Positions 7,916 to 16,255 of a DNA stretch of 64,000 bases are shown here, piece after piece. The notes below the pieces were generated by a model. The model had not been told where the DNA came from. It searched no databases and saw only the letters and a list, made by a program, of their open reading frames with translations. The stretch is taken from positions 4,226,522-4,290,521 of the forward strand of contig CATOTI010000002.1 in assembly GCA_951813295.1 (NCBI GenBank), given 5' to 3'. The first letter of the stretch is position 1. Each line of letters starts with the position of its first letter. The translations under genes and the position numbers were made by a program. The stretch comes from an uncultured Pseudomonadales bacterium (GTDB taxonomy: Bacteria > Pseudomonadota > Gammaproteobacteria > Pseudomonadales > Azotimanducaceae).

Positions 7916-9058
7916 ATGGTGCCGACCCATTATCCGCGCAGAATTTTGCTGGCTGTCACGGGCCTGTCGCCACAGGTGGTGACGGAAACTCTGTATGCGC
8001 TCGCGGCCAACCGGCACGACCCCTGGGTGCCAACGGAGGTCCATCTAATCACGACCAAAGAAGGGGCGGAGCGGGTGCGGCACGCGCTGCTCAATCCGGA
8101 GCACGGGCACTTTCATCGTCTGTGCCGGGAGTACGACCTGCCCACCATCCATTTCGGTATGGAAAACGTCTGGGTGATTCGTGACGACATGGACGGTCTG
8201 CTGGAAGATATCCGCAGCGAGGCGGACAACCGGCGTTGCGCCGACACCATCACCCAAACGGTGCGCGATTTGACTGCCGACCCGATGGCCAGTCTGCATG
8301 CATCTATCGCCGGTGGCCGCAAAACCATGGGTTACTATCTGGGTTATGCGATCAGCCTGTACGGGCGCAGCCAGGATCGGCTTTCGCATGTGCTGGTCAA
8401 TGCGCCGTATGAGTCGCACCCCGACTTCTACTATCCAACGAAGCACAGCCAGTTGATCCACACACGGGGTGAGCAGCCGCGTGCTTACGATACGAAAGAA
8501 GCGCAGGTTTCTCTGGCCGAAATCCCCTTTGTGCGGATGCGCGAGGGCTTGCCGCCGAGCCTGATGAATGGCGCGAGCAGTTTCAGCGCCACGGTGGCGG
8601 CGGCCCAAAGTGCGCTGGGGCCATTGCAACTGGTGATTGATTTAGCCGGTCGTTGCCTGTCGGTTTCCGGCGTTGTGATTGAGGACATTGCGCCGGCTGA
8701 ACTGGCGTTTTACAGCTGGATGGCGCGGCGTCGCTGCGAGGGATCGGACCCCATAAGATACGATGATGATGGACCAGGCATCGCCACGGCTTTTCTTGCC
8801 GAATACCGGCGGATTGTCGGCGAATTCAGCGCGGACTATGAGCAGGCGGAGCAGTCATTTTCCAGGGGTATGGGGAAGGAGGAATTCGATTCGAAAATGT
8901 CACGGACCAACGCCGCTTTGAAGAAAAATCTCCCGCCGCAGCTATTTGAGCCCTACAGAATAGCAAGTTCAGGTAAACGACCGGAAACCCGTTACGGGTT
9001 AAGCCTGCCTCCTGAAGCGATACGCTACGCTTCGGTTGAAGCGGATGCTTCGGATTAG
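7916..9058 (+). CDS. NE0113-family CRISPR protein (Csm6/ring-nuclease-like, CARF-type domain)
   Basis: A 380-residue protein of the Cas_NE0113 family, annotated in databases as CRISPR-associated ring nuclease Csm6. The N-terminal ILLAVTGLSPQVVTETLYAL begins the Rossmann-like CARF domain. The signature loop SIAGGRKTMGYYLGYAISLYG lies at about residues 128-148, and a charged helical C-terminal region follows. The family is expected to bind cyclic oligoadenylate made by Cas10 and either degrade it or act on RNA. I see no clear HEPN RxxxxH motif, so messenger turnover is the better guess. It is the first gene of the type III-B operon. cmr1 follows within 14 bp, and an upstream palindrome may control it. 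Confidence 0.75.
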   Translation: MVPTHYPRRILLAVTGLSPQVVTETLYALAANRHDPWVPTEVHLITTKEGAERVRHALLNPEHGHFHRLCREYDLPTIHFGMENVWVIRDDMDGLLEDIRSEADNRRCADTITQTVRDLTADPMASLHASIAGGRKTMGYYLGYAISLYGRSQDRLSHVLVNAPYESHPDFYYPTKHSQLIHTRGEQPRAYDTKEAQVSLAEIPFVRMREGLPPSLMNGASSFSATVAAAQSALGPLQLVIDLAGRCLSVSGVVIEDIAPAELAFYSWMARRRCEGSDPIRYDDDGPGIATAFLAEYRRIVGEFSADYEQAEQSFSRGMGKEEFDSKMSRTNAALKKNLPPQLFEPYRIASSGKRPETRYGLSLPPEAIRYASVEADASD

Positions 9059-9071
9059 AGCGATTGTAGAG

Positions 9072-10061
9072 ATGATGAAGACACTGCAATACCGGGTCAC
9101 TTTCACTACGCCGGCTTTTCTCGGCAATGCTGAGCAGAGCGGCCAATGGCGCACGCCACCTTTCAAAGCGTTGCTGCGCCACTGGTGGCGCGTGGCGGTG
9201 GCGGAAAGCCATGCCCATGAATGGAAAAAAATCAGGGAAGCGGAAGGTCAACTGTTCGGCAATGCCTGGTTGGACAGTGGCACCACGAAAAGCCTGGTCA
9301 GGATGCGGCTGAGCGACTGGCGCGAAGGCTCGAATGGATGGCATAAACTGCCAGGAATTGGATCCAAGAACCCAGTGGCTGCTGACCTGTATCTGGGTTA
9401 TGGGCCTGTACAATATGATCGAAGAATAGGAACGCGCTTAGCGCATGGGTCGGCGATTCAAGCTGAAGGTTCGGCAACCGTACGTCTTGCCGTGCCGGAA
9501 GAACATGAAGATGACATCGCCAACACGCTGGCACTGATCGACCAATTTGGCACCATCGGCGGGCGCAGCCGCAATGGCTGGGGGTCGGTATCGCTCGAAC
9601 CTCAAGACGGAACGCCGGAACTGGCGGTTGATGCCGGGAAATTCACCGCCAGGCTGGAACGCGCGTTACAGAGAGACTGGCCCCATGCCATAGGATGTGA
9701 TGACAGGGGCGGCTTGCTGATGTGGCAGTCGGAAGCGGTTGCCAACTGGCAGAAGGCAATGACCCAACTGGCGCAACTGCGCAAGAATCTAAACAGCACA
9801 TTCAAAACAAATCGACATTGGCTGAACTATCCCGTCACGAAACATGATCCCAAGAATTGGGGCAACAAGCGCCTGCCGAGCAGCCTGCGTTTCAAGGTGG
9901 TTCCAGCCTCCAACAGTAAAGTGAAGGCCCTTGTGTTTCATTTACCCTGCCTGCCGCCGCTGGATTTTTCCCCGAACAGAACCGAGCTTGTGACGATGTG
10001 GAAACGTGTCCATGAATTTCTGGACGACGACCAACACGATATCCAGCGGAAACCAGCATGA
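9072..10061 (+). CDS. cmr1: Type III-B RAMP protein Cmr1
   Basis: A 329-residue Cas7-group RAMP. The opening block YRVTFTTPAFLGNAEQSGQWRTPPFKALLRHWWR is characteristic of Cmr1: RAMP strand one, then the PPFKALLRHWWR helix. A glycine-rich GTIGGRSRNGWGSV segment lies near residue 178, the typical RAMP G-loop. Cmr1 caps the 3' end of the crRNA in the Cmr complex. I chose the ATG at 9072 because an upstream in-frame ATG overlaps the previous gene and adds non-conserved residues. The stop overlaps the cas10 start by 4 bp. The length is normal. Confidence 0.9.
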   Translation: MMKTLQYRVTFTTPAFLGNAEQSGQWRTPPFKALLRHWWRVAVAESHAHEWKKIREAEGQLFGNAWLDSGTTKSLVRMRLSDWREGSNGWHKLPGIGSKNPVAADLYLGYGPVQYDRRIGTRLAHGSAIQAEGSATVRLAVPEEHEDDIANTLALIDQFGTIGGRSRNGWGSVSLEPQDGTPELAVDAGKFTARLERALQRDWPHAIGCDDRGGLLMWQSEAVANWQKAMTQLAQLRKNLNSTFKTNRHWLNYPVTKHDPKNWGNKRLPSSLRFKVVPASNSKVKALVFHLPCLPPLDFSPNRTELVTMWKRVHEFLDDDQHDIQRKPA

Positions 10062-13000
10062 GCACCCCAGACACCTTCTGGCAGACCAAGCTGCACGCCC
10101 GCTTGCACGACCCGGCGGAAAAAGCCCTGGTGCTCTTGCGCGACCCGGCAGGCCATGAGGGCGGCACCTGCAAGGCGCTGCACCGCGACCTCGGCTTTCA
10201 CAATCTACCGGTTGGCGACTGGCTTGATCCGGACAATACCGATGTGCTGGCCGGCGTGCTGTTCAAGAATGGTATTCCCATCACCCTGTACAAGGATGTC
10301 AAACGCGCTGATTGGTGGGCCGCGGCAGCGGATCGTCCCCAATGGCCTATGGAAGAAATCACGGTCGAAACAAAAACAGGCGCAACAAAAACCTTCAAGA
10401 TCGCACCCGGCTGTCAGGTGCGCTGGACTCAATCGCCCATCCTGATTCACCCCTTGACCGGTGAGAGACTTGACCTGAAACGGCTGGCGGAAACAGACAT
10501 TACGGACATCAAGCAACGCAGCTTCGAGCATTTTTCCAGCCTTGTCATCAAGGATGGAATCAGCGACAAGCCCGATTGGCAAAAAACCCTGCTGGCCTGC
10601 TGGCGCTTCGGCCCGAAACTCAGCGAGGAAGATGACGACGGCAAGCTGGGTTTTCTGTGGCCGTTGTTACCGGCGGATACCCGCGTGCCGGACCATTCCA
10701 TCTGGGATCATCTGGACCTGACCAGCGCTTTCGCCGGTACCTTCGCGGCGGATGGCAAGAGCGAAGCCGCGCTGCTGGCGCTGTCGCTGGGGCCGGTGCA
10801 GCCTTTTATTGCTGCGGCCCGCTCTACCGCCGACCTGTGGGCCGGTTCGCATCTGCTGGCGCGGCTGTCATGGGAGGCCATGAAAGTCGTCTGCGAACGC
10901 CTGGGTCCGGACGCCATTCTGTTCCCGCGCTTGCGTGGCATTCCCCAGGTGGATGTCTGGCTGCGGGATGAAATGGGGCTCCCGGCCGAGTGGTTTAGCG
11001 ATTGCGACTGGGCGAAGTCGGCAACAGATGCCAATCCCTTGTTCGCTGGCGCCCTGCCCAATCGCTTTGTGGCCGTCGTGCCTGCCGATCAGGCGAAGGG
11101 GCTTGCGCAAGACATCGAGCAACAGGTTCGGTGCTGGCTGCAAAGCATCGGCGAGCAAACCGTGAACTGTTTGCTGGAAGAGATCGGCGCGACGGGCGGC
11201 GACGAAAAATACTGCCACACACAAATGCGTGACCAACTCGACGGCTTCCCGGAAGTCCACTGGGCCGCGGTGCCTTTCTCTTTGATCAAACCCCGCAACG
11301 AAGACCAGCAGACCGACCTGGATGTGTCTCGGTTACAAGAAGCCATGGCACCGTTCTTCGACGCAAACGAAGGCGGGGTCGGCGGCTTCCTGGCATCCGA
11401 TGCGTGGAAGGTGCTGGTGGAACGGTGGGACGACAACACCACCTTCTGGCGTCCGAATCCCGGAGTGCTTTATCCGGCGGTCTACGATCTGGCCGAGCGT
11501 GCCCTGTCCGCCGCCAAGGCGGTGCGACCCTTCGACCAACTGACGCAAAAAGGCTGGCGTGATTCCCTTACAGGGGAGAGCGAATGGCTGACGCTGGACC
11601 GGGCAGACCTTGATAAGCCGCAAGGCCAGCGCGACGACACGCTGTGGCAAAGGCTGCATGACAAAAAACCTTCCTGGGCCAAAAAGGGGGAATATCTCGG
11701 CGGGTTATCGGCGGTGAAACGCCTCTGGCCAACCCTGTTTGCGGAAGAGGTTGGGCGGGCGACAGAAGCCCGGGTCAATCGCTTTGTCGTCTCCACCCAC
11801 ACGATGGCGCTGGCGGCGCAACTTGAAAGCTGGCTGAAAAACAATAGCGAGCGTTCCGACGAGGCGCAGAAGCTACTGGACAGATACGACCCAGACCCAA
11901 TGGCGCTACCCCGAAAGCTCATGGCGGATTACCGGAGCCACCCATCAATAGATCAGGCGAAGAAGCTGGCTGGCCTGTTGGACAAGGCGGATGACCTGGA
12001 GGATGAGCAAGAAGCGGATGAACTTCGCAAAGAGGTCAAACAGATTCTTGGCCTGGGCGCACAGGACCAACTGGAAGCCTACTACGCCCTGCTGTTGCTG
12101 GACGGCGACAATATGGGGCACATTCTGTCGGGCGATGAGAAGTTTGCAATCTCCTATGAAAAGAGTTTCCACCCGCAACTCCGGGAATTCGTGAAGAAAA
12201 AAGCGCGAGACAACGCGAAAATCGGGGAATACGCAGCGTCGCCCCGTGCACTCTCGCCCAACCGCCACCTGGCGATATCCGCCGCGCTGAACGACTTCGC
12301 CCTGCATGTTGTACCGCATATCGTGGAACGGGAGCACCTTGGCCGTTTGATCTATGCAGGTGGCGACGATGTATTCGCCATGTTGCCGGTGCAAGACCTG
12401 CTGCCGGCCATGCAGCGCTTGCGCAACGCTTGGAGTGGTGACGACGCGGACTATCAGAACAAAGACTGGGGCGATATGCAGCGGGCAAGGCAGGCGGGGA
12501 AGCTGGTCTGTAAGAAAGGCTTTGCCTTGTTGCGCAATCAACTGTTCAGAATGATGGGCGGAGCCACCGCCAGTTGCGGCGCGGTGATCGCCCATCACAA
12601 GGCACCTTTGGCAGCGGTTCGCCGGGAAATGAAAGACGCCGAACAACGCGCCAAGTGCCAAGGCGGGCGGAACGCCTTCGGTATCACCATCGTCAAGCGC
12701 GCTGGCGGCGCGCTAAAGCTGACTGGCAAGTGGGGGGAGTTGCAGTTGCTGCAAGATGTGCGGGAGTTTCTCGCTAGGCCTTCCGTATCCCGCCGCGCCG
12801 CCTATCACTGCCTGCTGTGGCTCAAGGACCTGCCGCACGATGCACCGCAGGACATGCTCGGTAGCCTGCTGGATGACCAGCTCCAGCGGCAGGCAGGCAC
12901 TGGCGAGGACAAGGAATTCTGCCGTGAACAATTGCTCGCGAGTCGGTTGGCGACGCTCGCGATTAAGCAGGAAGACCGCCTGGACTATCTCGAAAACTTT

Positions 13001-13096
13001 CTCGGTGTGGCTGAATTTCTCGCGCGGGAAGTGCGCCTCGATAAACCGGAGCCAACGGCATCAGATCAGGAGAAGGTGAATGCACCCGCTGATTGA
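10058..13096 (+). CDS. cas10: Cas10/Cmr2, large subunit with cyclase palm
   Basis: A 1012-residue Cas10 of the Cmr2 subfamily. The N-terminus keeps an HD-type motif (LHDPAEKAL, His17-Asp18). The palm domains carry DGDNMG at 682-687 and an intact G-G-D-D at 768-771, so synthesis of cyclic oligoadenylate from ATP is predicted when target RNA is bound. A D4-like helical C-terminus follows. The ATG overlaps the end of cmr1 (ATGA), and the 3' end overlaps mntA by 17 bp. Keeping both HD and GGDD motifs suggests DNase plus signalling activity, which is inference. There is no sign of decay in this gene. Confidence 0.95.
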   Translation: MSTPDTFWQTKLHARLHDPAEKALVLLRDPAGHEGGTCKALHRDLGFHNLPVGDWLDPDNTDVLAGVLFKNGIPITLYKDVKRADWWAAAADRPQWPMEEITVETKTGATKTFKIAPGCQVRWTQSPILIHPLTGERLDLKRLAETDITDIKQRSFEHFSSLVIKDGISDKPDWQKTLLACWRFGPKLSEEDDDGKLGFLWPLLPADTRVPDHSIWDHLDLTSAFAGTFAADGKSEAALLALSLGPVQPFIAAARSTADLWAGSHLLARLSWEAMKVVCERLGPDAILFPRLRGIPQVDVWLRDEMGLPAEWFSDCDWAKSATDANPLFAGALPNRFVAVVPADQAKGLAQDIEQQVRCWLQSIGEQTVNCLLEEIGATGGDEKYCHTQMRDQLDGFPEVHWAAVPFSLIKPRNEDQQTDLDVSRLQEAMAPFFDANEGGVGGFLASDAWKVLVERWDDNTTFWRPNPGVLYPAVYDLAERALSAAKAVRPFDQLTQKGWRDSLTGESEWLTLDRADLDKPQGQRDDTLWQRLHDKKPSWAKKGEYLGGLSAVKRLWPTLFAEEVGRATEARVNRFVVSTHTMALAAQLESWLKNNSERSDEAQKLLDRYDPDPMALPRKLMADYRSHPSIDQAKKLAGLLDKADDLEDEQEADELRKEVKQILGLGAQDQLEAYYALLLLDGDNMGHILSGDEKFAISYEKSFHPQLREFVKKKARDNAKIGEYAASPRALSPNRHLAISAALNDFALHVVPHIVEREHLGRLIYAGGDDVFAMLPVQDLLPAMQRLRNAWSGDDADYQNKDWGDMQRARQAGKLVCKKGFALLRNQLFRMMGGATASCGAVIAHHKAPLAAVRREMKDAEQRAKCQGGRNAFGITIVKRAGGALKLTGKWGELQLLQDVREFLARPSVSRRAAYHCLLWLKDLPHDAPQDMLGSLLDDQLQRQAGTGEDKEFCREQLLASRLATLAIKQEDRLDYLENFLGVAEFLAREVRLDKPEPTASDQEKVNAPAD

Positions 13097-13364
13097 GCAG
13101 CATCGTGATCAAATCCTGACCCTGGCGCGACGGCGTGGTATTGAAAATGTGCGCATATTCGGCTCTATGGCGAGGGACGACGCGGACGAAAGCAGTGATG
13201 CGGACCTGTTGGTGTCCATTCCCCGCGACAAGAGCGCCCTTGAGTTGGGCGGGCTATTGGTGGAGATCCAGAGTCTGCTCCATCGCCGTGTGGATGTGGT
13301 GAGCGATCGGGGCCTGCATCCCGCATTGCGGGATCGCGTTCTGGCCGAGGCTGTGACCTTATGA
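13080..13364 (+). CDS. mntA: MNT-domain nucleotidyltransferase antitoxin
   Basis: A 94-residue minimal nucleotidyltransferase. The signature GSMARDDADESSDADLLV (from residue 28) contains the Gly-Ser and the Asp40-x-Asp42 pair that bind metal and ATP. In MntA-HepT systems this enzyme adenylylates, and so silences, the HEPN toxin. It starts 17 bp inside the end of cas10 and ends 4 bp into hepT, so it is translated as part of the Cmr operon. Start codon ATG at 13080, preceded by AGGAGAAGGTG. Finding it between cmr2 and cmr3 is unusual. Confidence 0.85.
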   Translation: MHPLIEQHRDQILTLARRRGIENVRIFGSMARDDADESSDADLLVSIPRDKSALELGGLLVEIQSLLHRRVDVVSDRGLHPALRDRVLAEAVTL

Positions 13365-13720
13365 AGCCCACGCGACAATCCGAACGGGTTCTGCTTGACC
13401 ATGTACGCGAATGCATTGAACGCATCCGTGAATACACGGGTGGAGCGCAGGATACTTTCCTGCAGACGCCCATGGTCCAGGATGCGGTGCTCCGAAACCT
13501 GCAAACGCTGGCCGAGTCCAGCCAACGACTAAGCGCAACAACCAAGGCAACGGAACCGGGAATTCCCTGGGCGGACCTGGCCGGTTTTCGAAACGTGCTG
13601 GCGCATGGGTATCTCGGGATTGATCTTGAGGTCGTATGGAATGTGGTTGAGCGTGATCTGGCTGATTTGTTGGCGGCCGTTGAGCGCATGCACCGATTTA
13701 TCGAAGGAGACGGTGCCTGA
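13361..13720 (+). CDS. hepT: HepT-like HEPN RNase toxin (DUF86)
   Basis: A 119-residue all-helical HEPN protein. The catalytic Rx4HxY motif is intact: RNVLAH at 77-82 followed by G-Y84, in the context WADLAGFRNVLAHGYLGID that is typical of DUF86/HepT. HepT toxins cut RNA or tRNA unless modified by MntA, encoded immediately upstream with an ATGA overlap. Its own stop overlaps the cmr3 start by one base (TGATG). The pair may simply be a mobile stabilising module, or it may act as an accessory RNase when the CRISPR operon is active; the sequence cannot decide. Confidence 0.85.
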   Translation: MKPTRQSERVLLDHVRECIERIREYTGGAQDTFLQTPMVQDAVLRNLQTLAESSQRLSATTKATEPGIPWADLAGFRNVLAHGYLGIDLEVVWNVVERDLADLLAAVERMHRFIEGDGA

Positions 13721-14898
13721 TGACAACCTGTTGTTTTATCGAACCGCACGATGTGCTGTTCCTACGCGGTAACCAACTGTTCGGTGAGGCGGGCAGTTAC
13801 GGCGAGAGCCTAGTGCCGCCGCATCCCTCCGTTATCGCTGGCGCAATTCGCTCCGCGCTGATGGTGCGCAAGGGCATTGATTTTGGCGCATTTGCCAACA
13901 ACCGCGATTTTATGGATGCCGAGTTCGGCAATGCTGCCCGCCCCGGCGCTTTCCGGCTTACCGACGTGCAACTGGCGCACCGCGGCAAGAATAGCAAGGT
14001 AGCGCCCCTGTACGCGCTGCCTGCTGATCTGATCTCTCTGTGTCGAGTCCGGGCGCAGGATGAACAGAGTGGCGATCGAGTCGTGCGCCGTATCATGCCC
14101 GGTACGGCAAACACCCTGATGACCTCCGCGGTCACCGCACATCTCGCCGTGCTGCCCGAACCAGAACGCGGCAAGCCAGAAAGCGGCTTTTATCTCAGTG
14201 CCGCAGGCTGGCGGGCATACCTCTCAGGCGAGCCGATTGTTGACAGCCACCTGCTGGCTCAGGACAAACTCTGGCAAACGGAAGTACGCACCGGTATCGG
14301 TATCGAGGCCGCCAGCGGCAGTGTTGCCGAAGGCAGGCTGTTCACCACCCAGGCCGTGTCTTTCCAGCAGCGGCATCAAGGCAATGACTATGATGTCGGC
14401 TTTCTGGCGCGAACCGAGGGGGCCGAATGGCCGCCTAGCCTGACGCTGCGCCTGGGTGGCGACGGACGGGCGGCGCAGGCAAGCCTGATTGATGGCGCCG
14501 ACGTCGATGGTGAACCGGATTGGGAGGCGCTATGGGAGCAGATATCCGCCAATCAACGCTGCCGTATTGTTCTCATCAGCCCGGGTATTTTTGCCGGCGG
14601 CTGGCGGCCTACCGGCCTCGACGAAAGCCGGCAGTTTAACCTCGGTGGCGTAACGGCCAAACTCGTTTGTGCCGCCGTCCCCCGTTCCAAAATCATCTCT
14701 GGCTGGGACTTGGCCGCGAAGCAACCCAAACCCGCGCAGCGGGTAGCACCAACCGGCAGCGTGTATTGGCTTCAGGATTTGCAAGCCACACCGGACGCGC
14801 TCCACAAGCTTGCCATCTACGGCCTGTGGCCCGACGGGGCGGACAATGGCGCACGTCGGGTGGAAGGTTATAACCGCTTCGTTTTCGCGACCTACTGA
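13720..14898 (+). CDS. cmr3: Type III-B RAMP protein Cmr3 (Cas5 group)
   Basis: A 392-residue Cmr3. The N-terminus FIEPHDVLFLRGNQLFGEAGSYGESLVPPHPSVIAGAIRS is the family hallmark: RAMP strand, RGNQPF-like turn, then the PPxPSVIAGAIR helix. Cmr3 holds the 5' handle of crRNA next to Cas10. It is translationally coupled to hepT by TGATG. The C-terminal TGSVYWLQDL and NGARRVEGYNRFVFATY blocks complete the fold. No defects are visible. Confidence 0.9.
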   Translation: MTTCCFIEPHDVLFLRGNQLFGEAGSYGESLVPPHPSVIAGAIRSALMVRKGIDFGAFANNRDFMDAEFGNAARPGAFRLTDVQLAHRGKNSKVAPLYALPADLISLCRVRAQDEQSGDRVVRRIMPGTANTLMTSAVTAHLAVLPEPERGKPESGFYLSAAGWRAYLSGEPIVDSHLLAQDKLWQTEVRTGIGIEAASGSVAEGRLFTTQAVSFQQRHQGNDYDVGFLARTEGAEWPPSLTLRLGGDGRAAQASLIDGADVDGEPDWEALWEQISANQRCRIVLISPGIFAGGWRPTGLDESRQFNLGGVTAKLVCAAVPRSKIISGWDLAAKQPKPAQRVAPTGSVYWLQDLQATPDALHKLAIYGLWPDGADNGARRVEGYNRFVFATY

Positions 14899-14924
14899 TC
14901 AACCACCGAACCACGGAAAGCACC

Positions 14925-15824
14925 ATGTTTCAGAAACAGGCAGCTATTTTTCTCTACGCCATCAGCCCGGTGCACATGGGCGCGGGTACGGCCACCGGGC
15001 TGATCGACAATCCCATCCAGCGTGAGCGTCACACCCATCATCCCAGCTTTGCCGGCTCCGGCATCAAAGGCGCGCTCCGGCACAGCTTTGAAGCCATTGG
15101 CGGGGATGCCGAATTGCTTCACCCGCTGTTCGGGCCCCCATCCGACAGCCAAAACCATCATGCCGGGGCCATCAGCTTCGGCGATGCGCAACTGGTCACC
15201 CTGCCGGTGCGCTGCCTGAAAAACGGCTATGTCTACGCGACCTGCCCGCAAGCCCTGGCGCGTTGTCAGCGGCTGCTGGCGCTGACGGGCCAAAAGGTCG
15301 CGTGGGGTGACCTGTCTGCGAAGGAAGGGAAATGTGTGGTCGGGAATGACAAATTACTGTCCGCAGACAACAAATTGCACCTTGAAGCCTTTGAATACTG
15401 CGCGCACACGGACGAGGCGATAAAAACCATCGGTAATGAGTTGGTGGATCGTGGTCTGCCCGATAGCGACGAGTACCAGTTTTTCCGGGAGAAACTGGCC
15501 GATGATCTGGTTATCTTGTCCGACACCGACTTCGGCTACTTCGCTGAATACGCCACCGTGGTCGAATCCCATGTGCGCATTGATGATGAGACTGGCACAG
15601 CCGCCGATGGCGGACTGTTCTATACGGAAAACCTGCCGCCGGAATCCCTGATGATCGCCCCGCTGCTGGCCAGCCGGAGTCATGACGAGAAGAGCAAGAT
15701 GGAAGCCGCCGAGGTGATGGAAAAGATCAAAACCATCATTAACGGCTGTCCGCTGTTACAGCTCGGCGGCGACGCCACCACCGGTCGCGGCCTGGTGACG
15801 GCGCGAGTCGTGAGCGGGGGTTGA
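14925..15824 (+). CDS. cmr4: Type III-B backbone RAMP Cmr4 (Cas7 group, target-RNA cleaving)
   Basis: A 299-residue Cas7-type subunit. SPVHMGAGTATGLIDNPIQRERHTHHPSFAGSGIKGALRH contains the family's conserved order, with Asp28 in the GLIDNPI loop matching the catalytic Asp of Cmr4 that cuts target RNA every 6 nt. C-terminal LLQLGGDATTGRGLV is the RAMP G-loop. Several copies would line the crRNA in the complex. It starts 26 bp after cmr3, preceded by a GGAAAGCACC site, and is followed directly by cmr5. Confidence 0.92.
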   Translation: MFQKQAAIFLYAISPVHMGAGTATGLIDNPIQRERHTHHPSFAGSGIKGALRHSFEAIGGDAELLHPLFGPPSDSQNHHAGAISFGDAQLVTLPVRCLKNGYVYATCPQALARCQRLLALTGQKVAWGDLSAKEGKCVVGNDKLLSADNKLHLEAFEYCAHTDEAIKTIGNELVDRGLPDSDEYQFFREKLADDLVILSDTDFGYFAEYATVVESHVRIDDETGTAADGGLFYTENLPPESLMIAPLLASRSHDEKSKMEAAEVMEKIKTIINGCPLLQLGGDATTGRGLVTARVVSGG

Positions 15825-15825
15825 T

Positions 15826-16254
15826 ATGCCGAAAACAACCCCGACGCCAACCCTGGAACAGCAACGCGCCAGACATGCCTGGGACAAGAGCAAGAGCTGC
15901 TCAAAGGAATACACGAACCTGGCCAAGGGCCTGCCCGCGCTGATCATAAACAGCGGGCTGATGCAGGTAATGGCTTTTCTGGAGCAGAAAAAAGGCGGCG
16001 AGCACGAACAACTGGCAGGACATCTGCGCGGTTGGCTACATCAGCGCAAGGGTGTGCCCGAGGATTTCGAGGGTTGCATGGAGCACCTGCTGCAAACCGA
16101 GCCACGCGAGTTTCAAGAGATCACCACCGAAGCGATGGCCTGGCTACGCTGGATGCGGCAGATCGCTGCGGCGCAGCATGGCGGTGATGATCCAGCCCAA
16201 TCCCGCTCGGATGGACCTGTTGAAGGGCCGGATGCCCGGCGGGGAGGCCAGTGA
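15826..16254 (+). CDS. cmr5: Type III-B small subunit Cmr5 (Cas11)
   Basis: A 142-residue, mostly helical protein with the Cmr5 pattern: QQRARHAWDKSKSC near the N-terminus, then AKGLPALIINSGLMQVMAFLEQK and a C-terminal EAMAWLRWMRQIAAA helix. Cmr5 forms the minor filament beside Cmr4. The last 20 or so residues (DDPAQSRSDGP and on) look disordered. The start follows the cmr4 stop by one base, and the stop lies one base before the cmr6 ATG. Confidence 0.9.
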   Translation: MPKTTPTPTLEQQRARHAWDKSKSCSKEYTNLAKGLPALIINSGLMQVMAFLEQKKGGEHEQLAGHLRGWLHQRKGVPEDFEGCMEHLLQTEPREFQEITTEAMAWLRWMRQIAAAQHGGDDPAQSRSDGPVEGPDARRGGQ

Positions 16255-16255
16255 G

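Noticed and set aside
16052..16255. N-terminal 68-codon extension of cmr6
   Set aside because: Overlaps cmr5 almost entirely, and a good ribosome site precedes the ATG at 16256 directly after the cmr5 stop.
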